From an uncultured Bacteroidales bacterium (GTDB taxonomy: Bacteria; Bacteroidota; Bacteroidia; Bacteroidales; P3), in NCBI GenBank assembly GCA_937876865.1, contig CALEFF010000022.1, positions 1 through 26,546 on the forward strand: DNA of 26,546 nucleotides, written 5' to 3'. The notes beneath the pieces are model-generated. The model was not told the DNA's origin. It did not search any database and saw only the letters and a program-made list of their open reading frames with translations. Both the position numbers and the translations under genes were made by a program. Positions 7,539 through 14,227 of the stretch are shown here, piece by piece (position 1 is the stretch's first letter; the number at the start of each line of letters is the position of its first letter).

Positions 7539-10222
7539 TATTTACGTTTAAGTTTATTTATCAATCTTCCAATCTCACCAATCCAAAGCACAATTGATGT
7601 TCCTCCTATTACTATCAACCAATCTTGCCAAGACAAAGGAGTAACATTAAACATCTCTCCGCCAAAACTTACAATCAACACTTGACCTAAGACTATAATC
7701 AAAGCAATCAATCCAAAGCTTTCACAATCCTTGAAGTTAAAGGCTGAACGTCCTGTTTTGTAAGCACGAGCATTGAACATATTCCAGAATTGAAGCATAA
7801 CAAAGATTGTAAAGAACAAACTTTCTTCATATCTATTTAAATGTCCATCTTTAATAAAAGAAGAAGAACAAAGTTCGCTTAAAGAGTGAATATCTACGTG
7901 TTGGAAAACCCAAAGCAATACAAACAAACCAGCAAAGAATAAAGCACCTGTACCAAGTATTGCCCAACGCATAAACTTATTAATAATAAAATCTGTTCTA
8001 TTTCTTGGTTTGTCTTTCATTACCTTTTGAGTCGGAGGAAGCGAAGCCAAAGCCATAGCAGCAAAAGTATCCATAATTAAGTTCACCCAAAGCATTTGAG
8101 TAACCGTTAGCGGAGATTCTGTTCCCATAAAGGCTCCTACCAAGACAATAAAGCAAGCTGCAACGTTTACTGTCATTTGGAAAAGAATAAATCTTTGAAT
8201 ATTTTGATACAAAGAACGTCCCCACATAACCGCTCTACCTATTGACTCAAACGAACTATCAATAATTGTAATATCACTTGCTTCTTTTGCAACCGAAGTA
8301 CCATCTCCCATTGACAAACCAACGTGAGCAGCCTTCAAAGCAGGAGCATCGTTTGTTCCATCGCCTGTTACAGCAACCACTTGACCCAATTCTTGAAGAG
8401 TTTCTACCAATCGTTTCTTATCCATAGGTCTTGCACGAGAAATAATCTTGAAATCCAAAATTCTTTCTTTCAATTCCTCATCGCTAAGTGCAGCAAATTC
8501 TGGTCCTGTAATAATATTCTTATCTCCATCTTCACTTGTCCAAAGTCCAACTTGACGTCCAATTTCTTTTGCTGTGCCTGTTGTATCTCCTGTAACGATT
8601 TTGATATTTATTCCTGCCGAAATACAATCTCTTATTGCTTGTGGCACTTCTTTTCTAACAGGATCTGAAATTGCAACAATGCCTAAAAACTCTAATCCTT
8701 TTGCTACAATTTTTGAATCTTTAATCACCTCTTCTCCTTCTTCAACAATCTTATATGCAAAGCCCAAAGTACGCATTGCTTGTGATTGATAGCCAAGCAA
8801 AGTAGCATCTATTTCTTCCTTGGAAACGTTTTCACAAGTTGAGCAACACATTGCATGCACAATTTCAGGTGCTCCCTTAACATAAAGCACATTTTTTTCT
8901 AACAATGGAGAGTAAACCAAAGTCGCCATAAACTTTCTTTCGGTTGAGAAAGGAATTTCATCTTTTACATCAACGCTTCTTTTCAACGGAGAGTAATCAA
9001 CTCCATTTTCTCTTAACCAAAGAAGCAAAGCACCCTCAGTAGGATTTCCTATAACCTTAGGCTTTTCTTCCGTTAAGTCCAAAGATGCAGTAGAATTGAC
9101 AGCAATTCCTTCTTTTATCAAAGTAGAATATTTATCATCTGCAAGTTTTTGTTCAGGAAGTGAAAAGAATTTTGTTTGATAAACTGTCATTTGATTTTGA
9201 GTAAGCGTACCGGTTTTGTCAGTACAAATAACAGAAGTAGCACCCATTGTTTCGCAAGCGTGCATCTTACGAACAAGGTTGTTAGTCTTTAACATCTTTT
9301 GCATACTATAAGCCAACGCCAAAGTAACCGCCATAGGCAAACCCTCAGGCACCGAAACCACAATCAAAGTAACAGCAATCATTGCAGTTTGCAAAAGATA
9401 AGAAAGAAATCCCATTAACTCAAAAGGAGCACCAGAAGTAAAATAAAGCAAAAGCCTACCAACAACAATCAAACCCGCTATTGCATAACCAAGTTTTGAA
9501 ACCAAAGAACCTAATTTGTCTAATTGCTCATTCAAAGGCGTACGAACACTTGAATCAATCTGTGCAGCAGTGAAGACTTTTCCGTTTTCAGTGTTATCAC
9601 CCACAGCAAACACCCTACAAATGCCATGTCCTTCCATTACTTTCGTTCCCTTCATAACGTGATTTGAAGCAAAAGTAGCCTCTTTATCAAAATCAGCCTC
9701 AACAGTCGTCTTTTCACAAATAGGTTCTCCCGTAAGACTCGACTCATCTATCTTTAATGAACTACTTTCCAATAACTCAGCGTCAGCAGGCACCTCATCT
9801 CCGTTTGTAATCTTAACAATATCGCCCACAACCACATCTTTCTTTGCAATTTCAGTTGTTTTACCGTTGCGTATCACCTTAACAATTTCATCATCATTCA
9901 CTTTATTCAAGACTTCAAACTGTCTATCAGCCCTAAGCTCAAAAATAAAAGCCAAACCCGTTGCAAGAAAAATAGCAACAAAGATTCCAACCGGCTCAAA
10001 GAACACACTAAATCCCTTAGCTCCCGAAAAATACTCATAAAACGAAATCGCTATTGACAAAGCTCCCGCAATCAAGAGCACAATTATCATTGGATCTTTA
10101 AACTTCTCCAAAAACTTTTTCCATAAAGGCACCTTCTTTGCAGGAGTAAGAATATTCTCTCCATGCTTTGCCCTACTTTCTAAAACCTCTTTATCAGATA
10201 AACCTTGATAGTTTGTAATCAT
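7538..10222 (-). CDS. Calcium-translocating P-type ATPase, PMCA type (copy 1)
   Basis: This 894-residue protein has a complete P2-type ATPase plan. Visible motifs are the TGEP actuator loop, PEGLP in membrane helix 4 (about 291-295), the phosphorylation site DKTGTLT with D335, KGAPE in the nucleotide domain, TGDGTND (about 616-622), and NLIMDTFAAMALA in helix 6. These fit a Ca2+-exporting ATPase of the SERCA/PMCA group that pumps Ca2+ out of the cytoplasm. It is the first gene of a tight run with tcdA and the nucleoside kinase. A close but distinct paralogue begins at 24546 on the opposite strand beyond the TerD operon. The ion is inferred from the family. Confidence 0.93.
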   Translation of the reverse strand: MITNYQGLSDKEVLESRAKHGENILTPAKKVPLWKKFLEKFKDPMIIVLLIAGALSIAISFYEYFSGAKGFSVFFEPVGIFVAIFLATGLAFIFELRADRQFEVLNKVNDDEIVKVIRNGKTTEIAKKDVVVGDIVKITNGDEVPADAELLESSSLKIDESSLTGEPICEKTTVEADFDKEATFASNHVMKGTKVMEGHGICRVFAVGDNTENGKVFTAAQIDSSVRTPLNEQLDKLGSLVSKLGYAIAGLIVVGRLLLYFTSGAPFELMGFLSYLLQTAMIAVTLIVVSVPEGLPMAVTLALAYSMQKMLKTNNLVRKMHACETMGATSVICTDKTGTLTQNQMTVYQTKFFSLPEQKLADDKYSTLIKEGIAVNSTASLDLTEEKPKVIGNPTEGALLLWLRENGVDYSPLKRSVDVKDEIPFSTERKFMATLVYSPLLEKNVLYVKGAPEIVHAMCCSTCENVSKEEIDATLLGYQSQAMRTLGFAYKIVEEGEEVIKDSKIVAKGLEFLGIVAISDPVRKEVPQAIRDCISAGINIKIVTGDTTGTAKEIGRQVGLWTSEDGDKNIITGPEFAALSDEELKERILDFKIISRARPMDKKRLVETLQELGQVVAVTGDGTNDAPALKAAHVGLSMGDGTSVAKEASDITIIDSSFESIGRAVMWGRSLYQNIQRFILFQMTVNVAACFIVLVGAFMGTESPLTVTQMLWVNLIMDTFAAMALASLPPTQKVMKDKPRNRTDFIINKFMRWAILGTGALFFAGLFVLLWVFQHVDIHSLSELCSSSFIKDGHLNRYEESLFFTIFVMLQFWNMFNARAYKTGRSAFNFKDCESFGLIALIIVLGQVLIVSFGGEMFNVTPLSWQDWLIVIGGTSIVLWIGEIGRLINKLKRK

Positions 10223-10281
10223 TTCTTTTTTCTATTTTTTTAATATTATAAAATCTAAACTAAAACGAATATCAATTACTA

Positions 10282-11394
10282 TTATTGCCTTTCAATTTCT
10301 TTAATTAAAAATTCCTCTAATTGTTTTGTATCAGGCAATGTAAGCATATATGTAGATACAAACAAATGATTATCCATTCCTGCCAAAGCATACTCAACCA
10401 TTTTCTTTCCCTTACGAGTACACAACAAAATACCCACAGGAGGATTATCACCTTCATTCATTTCTTTTTCTTTAAAATAAGACACATAAGCGTTGAGTTG
10501 GCTTAAATCAGAATGTTTAAATTCATCATTTTTCAACTCTATTATTACATTACAATGTAAGATTCTATTATAAAAAACAAGATCTGCAAAATAATACTCA
10601 TCATCAATAATCATTCTTTTTTGACGAGCCTCAAAACAAAAACCCTTACCCAATTCAAGTAAAAAATCATGCAAATGATCAATTAAAGCATTTTCCAAAT
10701 CGCTCTCATTAAACGATTCTGCTTTCAAACCAAGAAATTCAAAAGCAAAAGGTTCCTTAATACTTAAAATAGGCAACCGATTACCAACGGTATTTGACAA
10801 TAACGACTTAGGATTATTACTAATTCCACACCTATAATAGAGATTTGTACTAATCTGACGGCGAAGTTCCTTTACACTCCAACAGCACTTAACACACTCT
10901 GTCTCGTAAAAAAACCTTGCAAAAGAATCTTCAACTGTCATTATTTCAACAATATGAGAAAAAGAAAGATTTGCAACAATATCTATTGCCGAAGACTCAA
11001 ATTTAGAAAAGTCCGATATTGTCGGACTTTTTTCCCGAGTAAGAAGATGTTTTATTTGAGGATACAACACATAAAAACGACGACAATTCTTTAACAAAGT
11101 CTCATTTATACCTCTTACATCAACACTTTCAACCAATCTTTTCAAAAGTCTATCCCCATAAACAGCACGATCATTCCCTTTTTGTTCATACTCCACTATA
11201 TAAAAGCCTATAATATAATTTCTAATAGTAGCATACCTATTAACAGCCCTAATTGCAGAAGACTTAGCCTCCGAATGAATTTGCAGAATTGTTTCTGTCA
11301 ATTCACCAAAAGAAAGCATCTGCTTTTTATCCCAATCAATAGGCAAACCATATAAGTATTCAAAACCTTGATTCTGCTGAATATCTATCTTCAT
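10282..11394 (-). CDS. DUF1016/YhcG-like PDDEXK nuclease
   Basis: This 370-residue protein has the two-part layout of the DUF1016 family: an N-terminal helical DNA-binding-like region (about 25-185, including SSAIRAVNRYATIRNY, VRGINETLLKNCRRFY and WSVKELRRQI) and a C-terminal nuclease core. Core candidates are D271 (ADLVFYN), E286 and K288 (IELK), followed by QLNAYVSYF and GILLCTRKGKKMVEYAL. Such nucleases are often found alone or near restriction-modification and defence loci; their physiological role is poorly defined. No methylase or other restriction partner is visible in the window. It shares a palindromic divergent promoter with the gene at 11475. Confidence 0.9.
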   Translation of the reverse strand: MKIDIQQNQGFEYLYGLPIDWDKKQMLSFGELTETILQIHSEAKSSAIRAVNRYATIRNYIIGFYIVEYEQKGNDRAVYGDRLLKRLVESVDVRGINETLLKNCRRFYVLYPQIKHLLTREKSPTISDFSKFESSAIDIVANLSFSHIVEIMTVEDSFARFFYETECVKCCWSVKELRRQISTNLYYRCGISNNPKSLLSNTVGNRLPILSIKEPFAFEFLGLKAESFNESDLENALIDHLHDFLLELGKGFCFEARQKRMIIDDEYYFADLVFYNRILHCNVIIELKNDEFKHSDLSQLNAYVSYFKEKEMNEGDNPPVGILLCTRKGKKMVEYALAGMDNHLFVSTYMLTLPDTKQLEEFLIKEIERQ

Positions 11395-11420
11395 TACCTT
11401 TTAATTTCAAACTAAATGCA

Positions 11421-11447
11421 AAGATACATTTTTTTTGTATCTTTGTA
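11421..11447. promoter_or_regulatory. Palindromic divergent promoter pair
   Basis: CAAAGATACA (11421-11430) and TGTATCTTTG (11438-11447) form a perfect 10-bp inverted repeat around seven T residues. Each arm contains TATCTTTG, a match to the Bacteroidetes -7 box TAnnTTTG, pointing outwards: 11440-11447 towards the plus-strand ATG at 11475 and 11428-11421 towards the minus-strand ATG at 11394. Each box lies 26-27 nt from its start codon. The -33 boxes would overlap the opposite promoter and are poor matches. Confidence 0.6.
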
Positions 11448-11474
11448 ACACCTAACCAATTTAAAAAATCATTC

Positions 11475-11822
11475 ATGGAAAAGAAAAACAAAAACTTTAC
11501 AATAATCGATTGGGAAGTATCTCAATACATTAAAACATTTGCACGCTCAGGAAAAGACCTAAAAAGAAAACCCTCCTATTCCGATCTGCTAATAATCTTT
11601 TACATAAGAGGCTTTGGCGAGCAAGGATACTACGGAAGCCAAGCCTCATTAGGCAAACTATTAGGTATGAGTCAAGAACAAATCAGCCGAAGCCTCAAAA
11701 CACTATTTGACACCATACACTACCGAACATACATACCCCTACTCTACAAAGAAAACAATAAAATATATTTCAACGAAAACTTTATTGATTACTCCTATGT
11801 AGAACAAAAATCACCATGGTAA
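11475..11822 (+). CDS. Small winged-helix/HTH-like protein, possibly truncated
   Basis: This is a 115-residue protein. Residues about 30-80 look like a winged helix-turn-helix: a helix with SYSDLLIIFYIRGF, then GSQASLGKLLGMSQEQISRSLKTLF as the HTH, then a short beta wing (YIPLLYKENNKIYFNENF). It resembles the DNA-binding heads of small replication-initiation or phage replisome-type proteins of Bacteroidetes, but I cannot assign a family. It has its own promoter box (11440-11447). The stop codon overlaps the ATG of another open frame (ATGGTAA at 11816-11822) whose translation would continue as a repetitive tail, so the gene may be shortened by a frameshift. Confidence 0.6.
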   Translation: MEKKNKNFTIIDWEVSQYIKTFARSGKDLKRKPSYSDLLIIFYIRGFGEQGYYGSQASLGKLLGMSQEQISRSLKTLFDTIHYRTYIPLLYKENNKIYFNENFIDYSYVEQKSPW

Positions 11823-12052
11823 CAACCCTATTGCAAAAATCGGCACTTACACTGCATAAATCGACAAAAAAACTTACCATTTTATCAAGCCAACTTAACA
11901 TTTTGGTAACCCAACTTAACATTATGTTATACAATAATATAATATGTATAATAACTAATAAAAAAGATAATAATATAATAGAAAAATCAAAGGATTTTTT
12001 ATTTTTTTCTTTGAATTTGTGTTTTTTTTCTTTCATTTATTTTGTTATTTAA
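11816..12052 (+). CDS. Overlapping downstream frame, possible lost C-terminus of the wHTH gene
   Basis: A 78-codon frame starts at ATG overlapping the stop of the wHTH gene. Its first part is a seven-residue repeat (KLTILSS, QLNILVT, QLNIMLY), encoded by 21-bp DNA repeats, followed by an Asn/Ile-rich low-complexity tail. Bacteroidetes HTH/replication-like proteins often end in such tails, so this may be the continuation of the upstream protein in another frame rather than a separate gene. The last part overlaps the promoter for the TerD operon. It could equally be non-coding. Confidence 0.25.
   Translation: MVTTLLQKSALTLHKSTKKLTILSSQLNILVTQLNIMLYNNIICIITNKKDNNIIEKSKDFLFFSLNLCFFSFIYFVI
11871..11933 (+). 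repeat. Three 21-bp direct repeats (iteron-like)
   Basis: Copies begin at 11871 (AACTTACCATTTTATC), 11892 (AACTTAACATTTTGGT) and 11913 (AACTTAACATTATGTT), spaced exactly 21 bp, which is two helical turns. The following 80 bp (11921-12000) contain only nine G or C bases. A wHTH gene, regular repeats and an AT-rich stretch together resemble a small iteron-type replication origin or an autoregulatory operator. The same repeats also encode a heptad in an overlapping frame, so either reading is possible. Confidence 0.55.
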
Positions 12053-12071
12053 AAGAAACAATATAATTTTG
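12041..12071 (+). promoter_or_regulatory. Near-consensus Bacteroidetes promoter for the TerD/tubulin/actin operon
   Basis: TTTG at 12041-12044, a 19-nt spacer, then TAATTTTG at 12064-12071 fit the Bacteroidetes primary-sigma consensus TTTG-N19-21-TAnnTTTG. Transcription would start near 12078, giving a leader of about 270 nt before the ATG at 12350. No closer promoter of comparable quality is seen for the downstream operon. Confidence 0.65.
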
Positions 12072-12154
12072 CGAATTGATAGACAAAAAAGTTTATCAAG
12101 TTTTTATTTTATTGAAAAATTAAGGAAGCGTTGTGCTTTTCTTGTAAATGGGAA

Positions 12155-12255
12155 CCTAGGAAATTCGCCAATAACACAAGAGAAATACGCAATTAGATTC
12201 CTACGCCTCAGGCGTAGAGTGGCTGTTTGTATTTTTGTGTTAGGGCTTTCCTAGG
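12155..12255 (+). ncRNA. Large imperfect hairpin in the operon leader (candidate structured RNA or palindromic element)
   Basis: Nested complementary arms share one centre: CCTAGGAAA 12155-12163 with TTTCCTAGG 12247-12255; GCC 12167-12169 with GGC 12244-12246; TAACACAA 12172-12179 with TTGTGTTA 12235-12242; AAATAC 12183-12188 with GTATTT 12229-12234; and an apical CTACGCCT/AGGCGTAG palindrome at 12201-12217. That is up to 34 pairs in 101 nt, broken by small bulges and one internal loop of about 12 x 11 nt. It lies inside the predicted 5' leader. It could be a regulatory leader, a stand-alone RNA, or a short palindromic repeat element. It is not followed by a long T-run, so a simple terminator is less likely. 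Confidence 0.5.
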
Positions 12256-12349
12256 GCCTCCATTGCAGATAAAACAGGGATTCTACGTCTTCTTTTTATA
12301 TTTACTTAACTGTCTTTTCAAATCCCAAGAGACACAAAAATTAAAAAAA

Positions 12350-13831
12350 ATGGCACGTACACGTAATAGTACAACAAAATCTAGACAAAATAATAGAGGC
12401 AGAAAAAAATCTTCTTCTTTAAAGTGGATATTATTAATATCGCTTTTTGTCGTATTAAGTTTAGTTATATGGGGAGTTGTAACAATGTTAAACAATAACG
12501 ATTACACCTTTAAACGCAGCGATTTAGACAAGTATATAGAAATAACAAATCAAAAAAATTTCCTTGATGACAATTTCGCTTTATATTTTGATATGTCAGA
12601 TGGAGTGGATTACGCATATAAGCAAAAAGAATATAAACAAATATTAGAAGATGTTATTGATAAATTATCTGAAGATAAAAATAATTTTTATGCTTTAGCG
12701 AATGGAAAGATAGACACCTTAAATTTAAAAGGTTCAAAGTTATTTAATTACTTAACAGATTCCAGAAACTACAATAACGTTGCTGCACCCATAGGAAATA
12801 CATTACAAGAAATTGTTAAAAATAAACGTCCAGCTTTGTTGGCAACAGACTTTGAAGAATATAAAGATGAGAAAATTCAAAAAAATGCTTATGCAAAAGA
12901 ATATTTTATTAAATGGTTAAAAATGGGATATAATATCGTTTTTTATAAGTGGCAATACAAAGAGAAAAGTAACGATAAATATATGTTTCTTGCAGTGTTT
13001 GATGATAATGCAGGAACTCTTAATTCTAAAATAAAACAGGTGATTGGAGGTGAATTAGAATCATTTACTTTAGGTAGTAGGGATTATGCTTATCCAACCC
13101 AAAACAAATATATATCATTTAAACAAGGAGGCAACTACCATAATCACCAAGGTAAAGATATAGTAACAGCCGTTTTAGAAGGCGGAGGAGCTGATGATTA
13201 TATTTGTTATTCTAAACCTAAAGCTACAGCTGAAGGAAAAGGACTATTTACTCCTTTAGACAACCTAGTTGGTACTTATGCAGAATATTATCCAATCGGA
13301 GTGTCATGGCAAAATGCAATAGAGAATAGTAAGAGAATGCAAGAACAAGGTGTTCGTAAAGATGATAGATTTAAGAATTTTTTAAGTGAATTGTATATAA
13401 ACTTTGAAGATCAAGATGGGTATAAAATAGAAAATATTGAAATCAGAGTGTTTGATATGCAAGAAACAATGAAAGCTATAGATGCTAAAAAATTTAATGA
13501 AATAGAAAAAATTAATAAGCCAGAAATTAATGAGATGTTTGTTGTTGGTATGGAGAATAGTGAGGAATTGGAAGGTTATAACCATGTGTTTGTAAATTTT
13601 CATAAAAGATTTGACGGAACATTTATTGAAGATAAAAATTCTTCAAATTTACTTCGTGCTAATATTGTCATTTCTAAGGCAACTCCAAATACTGACAAAG
13701 CAAAAGAATTCTTTAATTTACAAACAGATCCTTCTTTATTTAACTCTATTAAAAATACATTAGAAGAATCTTCTAGCAACCCAGAAGGACGTATTGTGTA
13801 CACATATTATTTAAAGACTCTCGCAAATTAA
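12350..13831 (+). CDS. Membrane-anchored protein with possible degenerate vWA domain
   Basis: This is a 493-residue protein, first gene of the operon. The open frame continues upstream to 12227, but ATG 12350 is preferred: it follows an A-rich Bacteroidetes-type start context, it gives a typical Arg/Lys-rich N-terminus, and the upstream codons cross the leader hairpin. Residues about 25-47 form a single membrane helix; the basic N-terminus suggests the large C-terminal part is periplasmic. From about residue 75, a strand ending in DMSDG (81-85), a following helix, and a later ALLATDFEE strand resemble an altered von Willebrand A fold with an incomplete metal site. I am not sure of this fold. 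vWA proteins do accompany TerD and tubulin-like genes in other clusters, so the context fits. Confidence 0.7.
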   Translation: MARTRNSTTKSRQNNRGRKKSSSLKWILLISLFVVLSLVIWGVVTMLNNNDYTFKRSDLDKYIEITNQKNFLDDNFALYFDMSDGVDYAYKQKEYKQILEDVIDKLSEDKNNFYALANGKIDTLNLKGSKLFNYLTDSRNYNNVAAPIGNTLQEIVKNKRPALLATDFEEYKDEKIQKNAYAKEYFIKWLKMGYNIVFYKWQYKEKSNDKYMFLAVFDDNAGTLNSKIKQVIGGELESFTLGSRDYAYPTQNKYISFKQGGNYHNHQGKDIVTAVLEGGGADDYICYSKPKATAEGKGLFTPLDNLVGTYAEYYPIGVSWQNAIENSKRMQEQGVRKDDRFKNFLSELYINFEDQDGYKIENIEIRVFDMQETMKAIDAKKFNEIEKINKPEINEMFVVGMENSEELEGYNHVFVNFHKRFDGTFIEDKNSSNLLRANIVISKATPNTDKAKEFFNLQTDPSLFNSIKNTLEESSSNPEGRIVYTYYLKTLAN

Positions 13832-13868
13832 ATAAATTAAATATTAACCTAATAAAAATTTAAGATTT

Positions 13869-14210
13869 ATGGATCAAATTTCAATGAGTTTAGCCTATAT
13901 GTTGGCTGCAGTAACAATGGCTGTTTTCTTTTTAATAGCAGTTTTAAGTGCTAATATGATTATTTTTAAACCAAATAATCCAGGTACAACTACTCGTAGA
14001 ATATGGTTTTGGGTATTATTTGCCCTAACTGGTATTGTAAGTTTTATAATAAACTTTACAGTATCTTCAAATATTGATGTACGTAGTACTAAAAGTGATT
14101 ATTTAATGCATTCTGGTATAGCATGTGGTGTAGTGTTACTACTATATGTTGTTTTAGGATTTGTTATAAGTAAACTTTTCAAAAATTCTAAAGTTGGAAC
14201 TTGGTTTTAG
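13869..14210 (+). CDS. Three-helix membrane protein of the operon
   Basis: This 113-residue protein has hydrophobic segments at about 8-33, 45-66 and 80-103, with short polar loops including KPNNPGTTTRR and a Lys-rich C-terminal end. It has no recognisable enzymatic motif. It is 37 nt downstream of the first gene and 17 nt upstream of the tubulin-like ATG, so it is clearly part of the operon. It may anchor the cytoplasmic filament-type proteins to the inner membrane; that is inference from position and hydrophobicity only. Confidence 0.75.
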   Translation: MDQISMSLAYMLAAVTMAVFFLIAVLSANMIIFKPNNPGTTTRRIWFWVLFALTGIVSFIINFTVSSNIDVRSTKSDYLMHSGIACGVVLLLYVVLGFVISKLFKNSKVGTWF

Positions 14211-14227
14211 ACAATAATTTTACAAAC

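Noticed and set aside
7998..8225. 75-codon minus-strand frame within the calcium ATPase
   Set aside because: It lies entirely inside the complete ATPase gene in another frame and shows no independent signal.
11871..11933. CRISPR array
   Set aside because: The three repeats are contiguous 21-bp units without distinct spacers, and no cas-like gene is present.
11782..12036. 84-codon minus-strand frame opposite the 21-bp repeats
   Set aside because: Lys/Asn/Phe-rich translation of AT-rich DNA, no start context or family resemblance, and it overlaps the plus-strand gene end.
12201..12217. Simple intrinsic terminator at the CTACGCCT palindrome
   Set aside because: The apical palindrome has almost no loop, no T-run follows it, and it lies within a larger pairing pattern between a promoter and its operon.
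12042..12254. 70-codon plus-strand frame in the operon leader
   Set aside because: It starts at the -33 promoter box and spans the predicted transcription start and the hairpin. The Arg-rich translation (RLRRRV) comes from the apical palindrome, so it is probably not a gene.
12227..12349. Upstream extension of the first operon gene to an ATG at 12227
   Set aside because: The extra 41 residues cross the right arm of the leader hairpin, are hydrophobic without a sensible signal, and push the basic N-terminus inward. ATG 12350 has the local start context.
14201..14227. TTG start giving nine more residues for the tubulin-like protein
   Set aside because: It overlaps the stop of the preceding gene and the added residues are not needed for the first strand; ATG 14228 leads directly into NFFLIAIGGTG.
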